Below, one piece after another: positions 8,301 to 17,938 of a stretch of 64,000 nt of DNA (its first letter is position 1; the number at the start of each line of letters is the position of its first letter). A program made the translations under genes and the position numbers. The DNA lies in contig NZ_JAERQZ010000002.1 of assembly GCF_016735515.1 (NCBI RefSeq), forward strand, positions 434,001 to 498,000, in the 5' to 3' direction. This stretch comes from Piscinibacter sp. HJYY11 (GTDB taxonomy: Bacteria > Pseudomonadota > Gammaproteobacteria > Burkholderiales > Burkholderiaceae_C). The notes under the pieces were generated by a model that ran no database searches, was not told where the DNA came from, and worked only from the letters and a program-made list of their open reading frames with translations.

Positions 8301-11300
8301 ACACACCCGCCTACCGCGCTGACGGCCAGCTGATCGAGCGCGAGGCCTTCTACGCCATCGCCTGCGACCCGCAGCGCAGCGTCGTGGTCGAAGCCTGCGC
8401 CGGCGCCGGCAAGACCTGGATGCTCGTCTCACGCATCCTCCGCGCGCTGCTCGAGGGCGCGCAGCCGCAGGAGATCCTCGCCATCACCTTCACCCGCAAG
8501 GCCGCGGGAGAGATGCGCGAGCGCCTGCACGAGTGGCTGCGCGATTTCTCGGCGCATGCGATGGACGACGACGCCCGCGCGCAGCAGCTGCGTTTGCGTG
8601 GCCTCGACGCGGCACAGGCGCAGCAGCTCGCCCCCGCTCTCGGCCGCCTGCACGAAACCCTGCTCGCGAATGGCCGCAGCGTCGAGATCCGCACCTTCCA
8701 CGCGTGGTTCTCGCAGCTCCTGCGGGCCGCACCGCGGGACCTGCTGGCCGAGCTCGGCCTCGCGCCCGGCATGACGTTGATGGAAGAGCTCGACGACCAC
8801 CGCGCCGCCGTGTTCCGTCGCTTCCACGGCGTGGTGGCGGCCGACGCGGCCTTGCGCGCCGACCATGCCGCGCTCGTGCAGCGGCGTGGCCGCGATCAGC
8901 TGCGCAAGTGGCTCGAAGCGGCGCTCGACAAACGTGTCGAGCTGGAACTGGCCGATGCCGCCGGCGTGCTCGATGCCAGCATGCCGCCGCCTGATTGCGA
9001 TGGGCATCCCTGCGAAGCCCTGAAGAGCGCGGCCTGGCGCGACAACCTGCGCGAGCTCGCGCGCGGCCTGGGGCAGGGTGGCGCCAAGGCCCAGGCCGCC
9101 GCCAACGGGGTGATCGACGCGATGTCGCTGCCCGAAAGCCAGGCGATGTTCCAGGGCCTGCGCAAAGCGCTCTTCACCGAAAAAGGCACGCCGCGGAAGC
9201 TGGGTGACCTGCCGCTGATGGCCACGCTCTCGGCAGAGCTCGAAGCCCTGCTCGCGCAAGTGCAGCAGTACGAGGCCCATCAGGAACACCTCCAGCTCGT
9301 CCGCCTCTCGCGCGTGCTGCTGCGCGAGCTGGCCGGCTACAAGCGCACGCGGGGCCTGGCCGACATGGCCGACCTCGAGCGTTGCGCGCTCGCCCTGCTG
9401 CGCGACGCCAGTCTCTCGGGCTGGGTGCAGGAGCGGCTGGACATGCGCATCCGCCACGTGCTGATCGACGAATTCCAGGACACCAGCCCGCTGCAGTGGC
9501 ACGCGCTGCACAGCTGGCTCTCCGCCTATGCCGGTGCCGGTGGCGGCGCGAGCGGACAGCGGCCGCCGGGTGTCTTCATCGTGGGCGACCCCAAGCAGAG
9601 CATCTATCGCTTCCGGCGTGCCGAACCGAAGGTGTTCGGCGCCGCGCGCGAGTTCGTGACCGTCGGCCTGCACGGCCACTGGCTCGCCTGTGACCACACC
9701 CGGCGCAACGCCCCACAGGTGCTCGACGCGGTGAACCAGGTGTTCGAGCAGGCCGAACGGGAAGCGCTGTACGACGGCTTCCGCCCGCACACGACCGAAC
9801 TGCAGGCCTTGCCCGCAGCGGGGGTCTACGCTTTGCCGCCGGTGCTGCGGGTGAAGCCGGTGAAGGGCGCGCCGGCGCAACCCTCGCTCTGGCGAGACAG
9901 CCTCGCCGTGCCGCGCCACGAGCCCGAAACGCAGCTGCGCGAGCAGGAAGCCCGGCATGTCGCGCATGCCATCCACGAGCTGCTGGCCGATGGCAGCACG
10001 CGCCCGGGCGAGGTTTTCGTGCTGTGCCGCAAGCGCGCCTCGCTGCGCCTGGTGGCGCGCGAGCTGCAGGCCTTGCACCTGCCATACGCGGCCGCCGAAG
10101 ACCACGCGCTGATGGACGCCGCCGAGGTGCGCGACCTCGTGGCCGTGCTCGACGTGCTGGCCTCGCCCGAGCACCGCCTCTCGCTCGCGCATGCGTTGCG
10201 CAGCCCGGTGTTCGGCGTGAGCGACGACGAGCTGGTGCAGCTCTCGCTCGCTGCGCGCGACCACGCCGGCGACTGGTGGGCCGCCCTGCAGCAGATGCAG
10301 AGCCCGTCGCTCGCCCGCGCCGCGCGCCTGCTCGCGTCGTGGCACGAGGCTGCCGCGCAACTGCCGCCGCACGACCTGCTCGACCGCATCGTGTTCGAAG
10401 GCGAGGTGCGCGAGCGCGTGGCGGCCGTCGTGCCGCCCGAGCAGCGCCTGGCCGCGCTGAACGCGATCGACGCGCTGCTTGCCCAGGCGCTCACGCTCGA
10501 TGGCGCGCGCTACGCCACGCCCTACAACTTCGTGCGCGCGCTGAAGCGCCGCCTGCTCAAGGCCGCGGCCCCGGTGCAGCCCGACGCCGTGCAGCTCTTG
10601 ACCGTGCACGGCGCCAAGGGGTTGGAAGCCAAGGTGGTGTTCGTGATGGATTCGCAACCCGAAGCCGCCAAGCCAGACACCGCCACGCTCTTGATCGACT
10701 GGCCGGTCGAGGCCGACCGACCTCGGCGCTGCGCCTTCCTGTATTCCGAGGCGCAGTGCCCGCCCTCCCTGCGCGAGCTGATGGCCGACGAGATGAAGGC
10801 ACGCCAGCGTGAGGAGCTCAACGGTCTTTACGTGGCGATGACGCGGGCCCGAGAGCGCCTCGTGTTCAGCCGCACCGAGCCCCACCACGCCGGCGCCTCC
10901 TGGTGGGAGCGGGTGGAGGGCCTGGCACAAGCGTGGCAACCCGCTGCGCCTGCGCAAGCGGCGGCGGGTGTCGCTTCACCGATCGTCCTGCAGGTGCTGC
11001 CCGCCGGGCGGCCGCTGGCCCGTGCCACGCCCCCCGTGCTGCGCTCGCCCGACACCCCCGCCACGCGGCTCGGCCAAGCCGTTCACCGGGTGCTCGAATG
11101 GGCGAGTGCGCAGCGGGAGACGCCCGATCTGGCGGAACTGGCCGAAGCCGCGGCGGCCGAGTTCGGTGCGCCACCCGGTGAAGTGGCGCGCATGGCCAGT
11201 GCCATCTGGCAGAACCCGCAGTGCCGGCGTTTCCTGGCCGGCCCGGGCCTGCTCTGGGCCGGCAACGAAGTGCCCATGGCCGAGGGCGGCGAGGTGCTGC

Positions 11301-11506
11301 GCCTGGACCGCCTCGTCAAGCTCGACGACGGCGCCGGCCCGACCTGGTGGGTGCTCGACTACAAGCTCTCGCTCCAGCCGGGCGAGCAGGCGGAGTACCG
11401 TGAACAGATGCTGCGCTACCGCCGCGCGGTGGCCGCCCTGGCGGCCGGCGAGCCGGTGCGCTGTGCGCTCGTCAACGGCCGTGGTGACGTGATCGAAGTC
11501 ACATGA
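8297..11506 (+). CDS. AddA-like UvrD/Rep helicase-nuclease
   Basis: This 1069-residue protein starts at the ATG overlapping the upstream stop. Superfamily 1 motifs are in order: Walker A EACAGAGKT (about 32-40), TFTRKAAGEMRERL, Walker B LIDEFQDTSPLQW (about 390), GDPKQSIYRFRRAEP (about 430) and TVHGAKGLE (about 768). A C-terminal PD-(D/E)XK nuclease shows VLRLDRLVKL and VLDYKLS (about 999-1025). It should translocate 3' to 5' and cut DNA during break resection. The frame is open well upstream of this ATG inside the AddB-like gene, but the P-loop begins 30 residues after the chosen ATG, so the longer form is rejected. Confidence 0.9.
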   Translation: MNTPAYRADGQLIEREAFYAIACDPQRSVVVEACAGAGKTWMLVSRILRALLEGAQPQEILAITFTRKAAGEMRERLHEWLRDFSAHAMDDDARAQQLRLRGLDAAQAQQLAPALGRLHETLLANGRSVEIRTFHAWFSQLLRAAPRDLLAELGLAPGMTLMEELDDHRAAVFRRFHGVVAADAALRADHAALVQRRGRDQLRKWLEAALDKRVELELADAAGVLDASMPPPDCDGHPCEALKSAAWRDNLRELARGLGQGGAKAQAAANGVIDAMSLPESQAMFQGLRKALFTEKGTPRKLGDLPLMATLSAELEALLAQVQQYEAHQEHLQLVRLSRVLLRELAGYKRTRGLADMADLERCALALLRDASLSGWVQERLDMRIRHVLIDEFQDTSPLQWHALHSWLSAYAGAGGGASGQRPPGVFIVGDPKQSIYRFRRAEPKVFGAAREFVTVGLHGHWLACDHTRRNAPQVLDAVNQVFEQAEREALYDGFRPHTTELQALPAAGVYALPPVLRVKPVKGAPAQPSLWRDSLAVPRHEPETQLREQEARHVAHAIHELLADGSTRPGEVFVLCRKRASLRLVARELQALHLPYAAAEDHALMDAAEVRDLVAVLDVLASPEHRLSLAHALRSPVFGVSDDELVQLSLAARDHAGDWWAALQQMQSPSLARAARLLASWHEAAAQLPPHDLLDRIVFEGEVRERVAAVVPPEQRLAALNAIDALLAQALTLDGARYATPYNFVRALKRRLLKAAAPVQPDAVQLLTVHGAKGLEAKVVFVMDSQPEAAKPDTATLLIDWPVEADRPRRCAFLYSEAQCPPSLRELMADEMKARQREELNGLYVAMTRARERLVFSRTEPHHAGASWWERVEGLAQAWQPAAPAQAAAGVASPIVLQVLPAGRPLARATPPVLRSPDTPATRLGQAVHRVLEWASAQRETPDLAELAEAAAAEFGAPPGEVARMASAIWQNPQCRRFLAGPGLLWAGNEVPMAEGGEVLRLDRLVKLDDGAGPTWWVLDYKLSLQPGEQAEYREQMLRYRRAVAALAAGEPVRCALVNGRGDVIEVT

Positions 11507-11645
11507 AACCGGTGCCGCCGCGTCGCCAGACCGGCGGCCGGAAATAACGGCCTGTTTTCGCGCCTGATCCGCGCATTGCTTCACGTCGCCGGGCGCTCAA
11601 ATCCGGGCAGGCGCGCCTTTTGCGCGCAAGCTCTCATGCGCCTCC

Positions 11646-13490
11646 ATGCTTGAAACGGAACACGCTCCGCCGAAACCGAACCCCACCCGGGTGCTTGGGC
11701 GCTTCGAGCTGCGCCAGTTGCTGGGCAAGAGCGAGCGCACCATGGTCTGGCTGGTCCACGACCCCCGCTCGGCCCAGGAACTGATGCTCACGCTGCCGCG
11801 CGTGCAACCCGGCTCGACCGCCGCCGCCGAGCTCTGGCTGGCCGATGCCAAGCATGCCGCTCGGCTGAACCACCCGAACCTGGCCCACGTGGTCGAGATC
11901 GGCGTGCAGGAGCACTGGCCCTACATCGCCGTTGACCGCGCCCTGGGCGTGACGCTCGGCGAGCGCCTGGCCACGAGCCCCAAGCTCACGGCCGAAGACG
12001 CGGTGAACTGGATCGCCCAGGCACTCGAAGGCCTGGCCTTCGCCCACGAAGCGGGCCTCGCCCATGGCGACCTGCAGCTCCACCAGCTCCTGATCAGCGA
12101 GCAGGGCACGGTGCGCGTGATGGCGCTCGGCGCGGGCCTGCCTGCGGCCGTGCAGGCCGAGCAGCTCGCCACCGACCGCGCCATGCCGCTCGACCCGAGC
12201 CGCCTGCGCCAGTCGCGCGAGGCGGCGGTGCGCGACGTGCTCACGATCGGCCTCCTGCTGTACCACGTGCTGGCCGGCGCGCCCGCGCTCGACGAGCCCG
12301 ACACGGGCCGTGCCGTCGACCGCCTGCCGCCCCACGGCCGCGAGTTCGTGCGCCTGCCGTGGACCACACCGCAGCCGGTGCCCGAGGCGCTGCGCGCCAT
12401 CGCCAACCGCGCGACCACGCACCAGGAGCGCCAGCGCTATCACAACGCCCGCACGCTGCTCGCCGCGCTGCAAGGCTGGCGCGAGACCGCGGCCCAAGAG
12501 AGCGGCGCGCTCGCACTGCTCATCGACCGGCTGCGCACCGTGGGCCATCTGCCGGCCGCCCCTGGCGTGGGCGCGCGCGTGGCACGGCTCGCCGTCGCCG
12601 AAGGCCAGCGCACCGACGAGATGGCGGCCAACATCCTGCAGGACATGGGGCTCTCGTTCGAGCTGTTGCGCACCGTGAACTCGGCGCAGGTGCAGGGCAC
12701 GCAGGTGTCGGGCAACGGCCCGGTGCTGACGCTGCGCCGCGCCATCGCGCTCGTGGGGCTCAAGGGCGTGCGCCAGGCTGCGGCATCGCTGCGGCCGTGG
12801 CCTGGCCCCTTGTCTGAAGCGCACGCCACGACGATGCAGCGCCTGCTCGACCGCGTGCGCCTCGCGGGCCATGCCGCACAGGCCCTGCGGCCTGCGGGCT
12901 ACGACCCCGAAGTCATCTACCTCGTCGCCACGCTGCAGAACCTCGGGCGGCTGATGGTCCAGTACCACTTTCCCGACGAGGCGTCGCAGATCCGCGAGCT
13001 GATGAAGAGCGCTCCCGCTGCAGAGCCTGGGGAGCCCGAGCTGCCCGGCATGAGCGAGGAGGCCGCCGCCTTCGCGGTGCTGGGAGCCGACATCGAATCC
13101 CTCGGCGCGGCCGTCGCCAAGCACTGGGGCCTGCACGAAGACGTGCTCTACATGATCCGCCGCCTGCCGGTGAGCAAGCCGGTGCGCGTGGCCGACACCG
13201 ACAGCGACATGCTGCGCGTGGCGGCGAGCGCCGCCAACGAAGCCGTCGATGCCGTCACCGAGAACCCGCCGCAACGCGTGGGTGCCGCCTTGCAGCACGT
13301 GGCGCAGCGCTATGGCCGGGCCTTGTCGATCACGATGAAGGACCTGACCGAAGGCCTGCAGGCGGCCCGCGGCATCCTGCAAAGCGGGCCGACCGGCGTC
13401 GTGCCGCGCGCACCGCGCCGCGAAGAGGCCGAGCCGGGCGATCCCGGCACCACCGAGTTCTCGGCGCTGCTCGCGTCGCGCAAGCGCTGA
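11646..13490 (+). CDS. Pseudokinase-HDOD domain protein
   Basis: This 614-residue protein has an N-terminal protein-kinase fold (about 18-275) and a C-terminal HDOD domain (about 280-505). The kinase is degenerate at nearly every catalytic site. The glycine loop is GKSERTMVW, the VAIK lysine is Thr49 (LMLTL), the catalytic loop reads HGDLQLHQ with the Lys and Asn both replaced by Gln, and DFG is ALG (160-162). Catalysis is therefore unlikely, and it probably acts as a scaffold or allosteric partner. The next gene, 11 nt downstream, is a paralogue with an intact kinase, so the two are probably co-transcribed and may interact. HDOD domains are known from signalling proteins but have no single fixed activity. 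Confidence 0.85.
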   Translation: MLETEHAPPKPNPTRVLGRFELRQLLGKSERTMVWLVHDPRSAQELMLTLPRVQPGSTAAAELWLADAKHAARLNHPNLAHVVEIGVQEHWPYIAVDRALGVTLGERLATSPKLTAEDAVNWIAQALEGLAFAHEAGLAHGDLQLHQLLISEQGTVRVMALGAGLPAAVQAEQLATDRAMPLDPSRLRQSREAAVRDVLTIGLLLYHVLAGAPALDEPDTGRAVDRLPPHGREFVRLPWTTPQPVPEALRAIANRATTHQERQRYHNARTLLAALQGWRETAAQESGALALLIDRLRTVGHLPAAPGVGARVARLAVAEGQRTDEMAANILQDMGLSFELLRTVNSAQVQGTQVSGNGPVLTLRRAIALVGLKGVRQAAASLRPWPGPLSEAHATTMQRLLDRVRLAGHAAQALRPAGYDPEVIYLVATLQNLGRLMVQYHFPDEASQIRELMKSAPAAEPGEPELPGMSEEAAAFAVLGADIESLGAAVAKHWGLHEDVLYMIRRLPVSKPVRVADTDSDMLRVAASAANEAVDAVTENPPQRVGAALQHVAQRYGRALSITMKDLTEGLQAARGILQSGPTGVVPRAPRREEAEPGDPGTTEFSALLASRKR

Positions 13491-13501
13491 ACCGCCCGAC
13501 C

Positions 13502-15907
13502 ATGCCCGCCGTCGCCACCGCCGAGACCCTGGGACGCTTCGAGCTCAAGCGTGAGCTGGGCAAGGGCGCACAAGCGACCGTGTGGCTCGCGTTCGACCCG
13601 CGCCTGGAGCGCGAGGTTGCCGTCAAGCTGATGCGGCTGGGTGCCGATGCTTCCGTGTCGAGCCAGTGGCTGCAGGAGGCGCGCAGCGTGAGTCGCTTGA
13701 ACCACCCGCACATCGTGCCGGTGTTCGAAGGCGACATGCACCACCAGCAGCCGTATCTCGTCTTCGAATACGTGCCCGGCCGCACGCTCACCGCCCACCT
13801 GCGCGCACGCGGCGCGCTGCCGGTGCGCGAGGCCGTCGAGATGATGGTGGGCGTGCTCGATGCGCTGGAAGTGGCGCACCAGGCCGGCGTCGTGCATCGC
13901 GACCTGAAGCCTTCGAACATCCTCGTCGACGGCCAGGGCCGTGGGCGGGTGATGGACTTCGGCATCGCGGCCAGGCTGCACGATCCTTCGCACCAGCAGC
14001 AGGTGGTCGGCACGCCGGGCTACATGTCACCCGAAGCGACGCATGGTCTCAAGCCTTCGCCTGGCATGGACGTGTTTTCGGCTGGCCTCGTGCTCGCGGA
14101 GATGCTCTCGGGCCAGCAGCTCGTGGCCGAGCGCGACCCGTTCCGCGCGATGTACCGCGTGGCACATGAAGACCGGGTGCTGCCGGAGAGCACGCCTGCC
14201 GACGTGGACGACCGCCTTCGCGCCATCGTGCTGCGCAGCCTGGCGCGCGACCCGTCGAAGCGCTTTGCACGCGCCGCGGAGTTTGCCGATGCCTTGCGGG
14301 ACTGGCTTGCACCCGCGCCAGGGGAACAGCCGCAGGCCAGCGGCAACGGCACGCTCGACTTCCTCTTGCGCCGCATGCGGCACAAGAGCGACTTCCCCGC
14401 GCTGTCGAACTCGGTCGGTGCGATCCAGCGCGTGGCGAACTCCGAGAACGAGCGGCTCTCCAGCCTCTCGGGCGAGATCCTGAAAGACGTGGCGCTGACC
14501 AACAAGCTGCTGCGCATGGTCAACACCGCGAGCTTCCGGCATGCCGGCGGCGGCACCATCAGCACCGTGTCGCGCGCGGTGGCGCTGGTGGGCTTTGCCG
14601 GCATCCGCAACATGGCCCTGAGCCTGGTGCTGCTGGAACACATGAACGACAAGGCGCATGCCTCGCAGCTGAAGGAGGAGTTCCTCCGCTCGCTGATGGC
14701 CGCGTCGCTCGCCAACGAGCTGTGCGGTGCGCAGCGCGAAGGCGAGGAAGCCTTCATCGGCGCGATCTACCAGAGCCTCGGCCGTCTGCTGACCGAGTTC
14801 TACTTTCCCGAAGAAGCGCGCCAGGTGCGAAGCCTTGTCGCCGCGGCCACGAAGAAGCCCGGCACGAGCGGGCGCACCACCAGCGCCGAAGAAGCCGCAT
14901 CCATCACTGTGCTGGGCCTCAGCTTCGAGGAGCTGGGCCTGGGCATCGCGCGCAGCTGGGGCCTGCCCGAGAACCTGCAGCGCTGCATGCGCCGCCCGAC
15001 CATCGAGCCGCCGGGCCGCCCATGCGACAAGGCCGATCGCATCCAGTGGATCGCCACCGTGTCGAACGAACTGACCGATGCCTTGCTGAAAGCCGAGCCC
15101 GGCCATGCCAGCACCGCGATCGCTGCGGTGGCCGAGCGCTACGGCAAGGTGCTGGGGCTGGGCGTGCGTGACGTGCAGGCCGCATCGGTGCTCGCGCAGC
15201 AGCGTCTCGCGGAGCTGGCGCAGGCGATGAACCTGCACGTGCAGCCCGGCTCGCCGATGCGCCGCCTGCTGGAAAAGCCGGGCAATGGCACCGGCGACAA
15301 CATCGAACACGACAGCCTGACCGAGCACGCGCTGCAGGCCACGATCCCCGTCGAGGCAGCGCAGGTGCCCTTCGATCATCAGGCTGCGATCGACATGCTT
15401 GCAGCCGGCATCCAGGACATCACCAACACGATGGTCGAGGACTTCAAGCTCAACGAGGTGTTGCGCATGATCCTCGAGACCATGCTGCGCGCGCTGGGCT
15501 TCAGGCGCGTGATCTTCTGCCTGCGTGACCCGAAGTGCGATGCGCTCACCGGCCGCTTCGGCCTCGGTGAAGGTGTGGAGCAGGTGTCTGCGAAGTTCAA
15601 GGTGCCGCTGAAGACACCCGCCGGTGCGCCTGTCGATCTCTTCGGTGCGGTGTGCCTGAAGGGCGCAGACACCTTGATCTCCGACGCGACCTTGCCGCAG
15701 ATCGCGGGGCGCTTGCCCGTCTGGTACAAGCAGGGCGTGAATGCGCCTGCGTTCCTGCTGCTGCCCTTGCTGATGAAGGGCGCGCCCTTTGCGCTGATCT
15801 ATGCCGACAAGGCGAGGCCTGGCGCGATCGAGTTGGGTGAGAAGGAACTCTCACTCCTGCGCACCTTGCGCAACCAGGCCGTGATGGCCTTCAAGCAGGC
15901 GAGCTGA
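13502..15907 (+). CDS. Serine/threonine kinase-HDOD-GAF signalling protein
   Basis: This 801-residue protein begins with a complete Hanks-type kinase: LGKGAQATVW loop, Lys42 in VAVKLM, HRDLKPSN (132-139), MDFGIA (151-156) and the activation-segment end GTPGYMSPE. An HDOD domain follows (about 285-500). A C-terminal region (about 625-795) with VLRMILETMLRALGF and a late ALIYADKA strand looks like a GAF sensor domain. There is no transmembrane segment, so it is cytosolic. It lies 11 nt after the pseudokinase-HDOD paralogue and shares its architecture, which suggests tandem duplication followed by loss of activity in the first copy. The substrate and ligand are unknown. Confidence 0.9.
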   Translation: MPAVATAETLGRFELKRELGKGAQATVWLAFDPRLEREVAVKLMRLGADASVSSQWLQEARSVSRLNHPHIVPVFEGDMHHQQPYLVFEYVPGRTLTAHLRARGALPVREAVEMMVGVLDALEVAHQAGVVHRDLKPSNILVDGQGRGRVMDFGIAARLHDPSHQQQVVGTPGYMSPEATHGLKPSPGMDVFSAGLVLAEMLSGQQLVAERDPFRAMYRVAHEDRVLPESTPADVDDRLRAIVLRSLARDPSKRFARAAEFADALRDWLAPAPGEQPQASGNGTLDFLLRRMRHKSDFPALSNSVGAIQRVANSENERLSSLSGEILKDVALTNKLLRMVNTASFRHAGGGTISTVSRAVALVGFAGIRNMALSLVLLEHMNDKAHASQLKEEFLRSLMAASLANELCGAQREGEEAFIGAIYQSLGRLLTEFYFPEEARQVRSLVAAATKKPGTSGRTTSAEEAASITVLGLSFEELGLGIARSWGLPENLQRCMRRPTIEPPGRPCDKADRIQWIATVSNELTDALLKAEPGHASTAIAAVAERYGKVLGLGVRDVQAASVLAQQRLAELAQAMNLHVQPGSPMRRLLEKPGNGTGDNIEHDSLTEHALQATIPVEAAQVPFDHQAAIDMLAAGIQDITNTMVEDFKLNEVLRMILETMLRALGFRRVIFCLRDPKCDALTGRFGLGEGVEQVSAKFKVPLKTPAGAPVDLFGAVCLKGADTLISDATLPQIAGRLPVWYKQGVNAPAFLLLPLLMKGAPFALIYADKARPGAIELGEKELSLLRTLRNQAVMAFKQAS

Positions 15908-16099
15908 AGCGCGCTGCGAGCCCGGTGTGTCGGGCTTCACGAATGAGTGGTACGCCAGCGGGGGCGCGATGCTAACGCTTGTGATACCTGTCACGCTAGT
16001 GACTCGGCGCTCGCGCAACAAGGTACTGACCCCCTTGTAGGAAGTTGTTTCGCGATGGCAGGATCGCGCCCGTCTAGTCCCCAAGTAAAGGCACACAAC
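15908..16099 (+). other. Intergenic region with short inverted repeats
   Basis: This 192-nt gap contains an AGCCCG/CGGGCT stem at about 15919-15936 without a T-run, and a GTCAC-GCTA-GTGAC inverted repeat at about 15991-16004. No convincing sigma-70 promoter is visible. It must hold the promoter of the binding-protein gene downstream, preceded by an AAAGG ribosome site. Confidence 0.4.
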
Positions 16100-17263
16100 A
16101 TGGCACACCAACAATGGACCCGCCGCAATGCACTGCGCGCTGTCGCATCGGCGAGCGCGCTGGCATCCACACCTCTGTGGGCGCAGGACAAGGAGGCCGC
16201 TGCCGCAGCCGCCGCAGGCAGCGAGATTCGCATCGGTCAGAGCGCCCACCTGACCGGCCCGCTGGCGCCGTCGTTCGTGCCGGTGCTCAAGGGCCAGGAC
16301 CTCGCCATTGAAGAAGTCAACCGCAAGGGCGGCATCAACGGCCGTCCGCTCAAGTTGATCACGCTCGACGATGCGTACGACGCGAAGAAGTGCGTCGAGA
16401 ACGTCAACACGCTGCTCGACAAGGACAAGGTCGTTGCGCTGTATGGCCTGGCGAGCACGCCCAACGTCGGCGCGGTGCTGCCCATCCTGGCCGAGAAGAA
16501 GGTGCCGTTGGTCTGCGTGTACACCGGCTCGCCGGCGCTGCGTGCAAAGCACCATCCGTACTTCTTCACCACCATGGCGAGCTATCGCGACGAGGTGGCG
16601 CAGATGGTGCGCAACCTGGTCACGCTGCAGAAGTCGCAGATCGGCCTCGTGTACCAGAACGCACCGTTCGGCCAGCTGATGAAGCCGGTGGTGGAAGAGG
16701 TGGCCAAGGAACTCGGCGCCACGCTCGTGGTGCAGGCACCGCTGGAAGCCAACGGCAGCGATGCCGTGGCGTGCGCGCAGTCGCTCGCAGCGGGCCGCCC
16801 CCAGGCGATCATCTTCATGGCCTTCGGCCCGTCGATGGTGGCCTTCGTGAAGGCCGCGCGTGCCCATGTGGGTGTGCCCATCTACGCGGTGTCGATTTCC
16901 AACTCGCCGCAGATCCTCAAGGCGCTGGGTGACGATGCCCGCGGTCTCGCGTTCACGCAGACCGTGCCGTATCCGTTCCGGCAGACCACGCCGCTGACGC
17001 GCGACCTCGCCGCGGCGCTCTCGCGCGAGAAGCTCGAGCCGGCCTACGACTACATGTTCGGCTACCTGAACATGCGCATCCTCATCGAAGGCATTCGCCG
17101 CGGTGGCAAGCAGGTCACGTCCGCGAGCATCGTCAAGGGCATGGAGAGCATGACCAAGGTCGACCTCGGCGGCTATCCGGTGGCCTACAGCCCCACCAAG
17201 CACCACGGCTCGAACTTCGTCGAGATCACCATCGTCGGCCCGGGCGGCCGCTGGATGCGCTGA
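16100..17263 (+). CDS. ABC transporter periplasmic substrate-binding protein (branched-chain amino acid type)
   Basis: This 387-residue periplasmic binding protein has the LivK/HAAT fold. The signal peptide starts MAHQQWTRRNALRAV and contains a twin arginine, so Tat export is possible; cleavage is likely after PLWAQ. The mature domain begins IRIGQSAHLTGPLAP, the usual first strand of this family. An AAAGG ribosome site supports the start, and a longer frame upstream is rejected. No permease or ATPase genes are adjacent, so it is an orphan binding protein, as is common in Burkholderiales, where such families are expanded. The ligand may be an amino acid, an aromatic acid or another small organic acid and cannot be predicted. 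A strong terminator follows. Confidence 0.88.
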   Translation: MAHQQWTRRNALRAVASASALASTPLWAQDKEAAAAAAAGSEIRIGQSAHLTGPLAPSFVPVLKGQDLAIEEVNRKGGINGRPLKLITLDDAYDAKKCVENVNTLLDKDKVVALYGLASTPNVGAVLPILAEKKVPLVCVYTGSPALRAKHHPYFFTTMASYRDEVAQMVRNLVTLQKSQIGLVYQNAPFGQLMKPVVEEVAKELGATLVVQAPLEANGSDAVACAQSLAAGRPQAIIFMAFGPSMVAFVKAARAHVGVPIYAVSISNSPQILKALGDDARGLAFTQTVPYPFRQTTPLTRDLAAALSREKLEPAYDYMFGYLNMRILIEGIRRGGKQVTSASIVKGMESMTKVDLGGYPVAYSPTKHHGSNFVEITIVGPGGRWMR

Positions 17264-17285
17264 TCGTTCGCTTCGGCGAACGGAC

Positions 17286-17316
17286 GGACGGCAGGCTTCG
17301 GCCTGCCGTTTTTCTT
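17286..17316 (+). terminator. Intrinsic terminator after binding-protein gene
   Basis: A stem of ACGGCAGGC with GCCTGCCGT closed by a TTCG tetraloop is followed by TTTTTCTTT. A second hairpin CGTTCGC-TTCG-GCGAACG lies just ahead of it (about 17266-17283). Both follow the stop within 50 nt. Confidence 0.88.
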
Positions 17317-17441
17317 TGGGTCGGACGTTTCCTACCGTGGCCGGCTGTGTGCTCCGACCTGCCGTCACGCCCGCGGCCGGTGGTGGGAGAGGCTGCGAGA
17401 ACCTATCGTTTCCTTCGTTTTCACTCCATCAGGAGACGAGC

Positions 17442-17678
17442 ATGAACAGCAACGATCAAGGTCAGAACCCGCGCAGTGGCCAGGTCCAGGGCGAAGGCGA
17501 CTACGAAGCCGCGCGCCGCTACGACAAGTCGGCCCGCGAGTTTGCGGAGTCGGGCAAGGTCAAGCCGGCGGCCGACCAATCGGCACCGCGCAACGAGCGC
17601 GAGGCGGAAGAGATGGAGCGAGCCGAAGAGACTGGCAAGTCGCGCGCCAAGGGCGAAGACCCGCAGGTGAAGCGATGA
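17442..17678 (+). CDS. Small charged hypothetical protein
   Basis: This is a 78-residue protein with AGGAGA just upstream of the ATG. It is extremely hydrophilic, rich in Glu, Arg, Lys, Gln and Gly, with no hydrophobic core, so it is probably intrinsically disordered. The central segment GDYEAARRYDKSAREFAESGKV looks like a conserved motif and the rest low complexity. Its stop overlaps the next start as ATGA. I do not recognise a characterised family. The pattern resembles small stress-associated proteins annotated as hypothetical in Burkholderiales, but that is an impression from composition only. Confidence 0.75.
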   Translation: MNSNDQGQNPRSGQVQGEGDYEAARRYDKSAREFAESGKVKPAADQSAPRNEREAEEMERAEETGKSRAKGEDPQVKR

Positions 17679-17938
17679 GCGAAAAGCCGATGAGCGAGAA
17701 GCGCCAGGGGCTCACCAAGCCCCAGCAAGGCGACACCACCGCCGCCTCGTCGGAGCCTGTGCCGCGCCTGCCGCACGAGCGCGACGAGTCCTCCGATGCC
17801 CACGACGACGGCCAGCCGCGAGCACTCATCCGCAAGGCACACGACGACCTTGCCAAAGGGCGCGTCGACACCGATCGCGGCACGCCGATGAACGAGACCT
17901 ACCAGCGCCAGAAAGAAGCGCCGCAGAAGAACACATGA
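17675..17938 (+). CDS. Small hydrophilic hypothetical protein
   Basis: This is an 87-residue, strongly hydrophilic protein with no signal peptide or membrane segment. The start overlaps the previous stop by 4 nt, and its own stop overlaps the next start by 4 nt, so the three ORFs look like one translationally coupled unit. A second in-frame ATG follows five codons later. The segment RALIRKAHDDLAKGRVDTDRG is the most ordered part and could form a helix. Function unknown. Confidence 0.65.
   Translation: MSEKPMSEKRQGLTKPQQGDTTAASSEPVPRLPHERDESSDAHDDGQPRALIRKAHDDLAKGRVDTDRGTPMNETYQRQKEAPQKNT

Noticed and set aside
8429..10957. An 842-codon open frame antisense to the AddA-like gene
   Set aside because: It mirrors GC-rich coding bias on the other strand; no homologous features are seen.
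11530..11556. A terminator after the AddA-like gene
   Set aside because: GGCCG/CGGCC is only 5 bp with a 7-nt loop and a broken T-run, so it is too weak to call.
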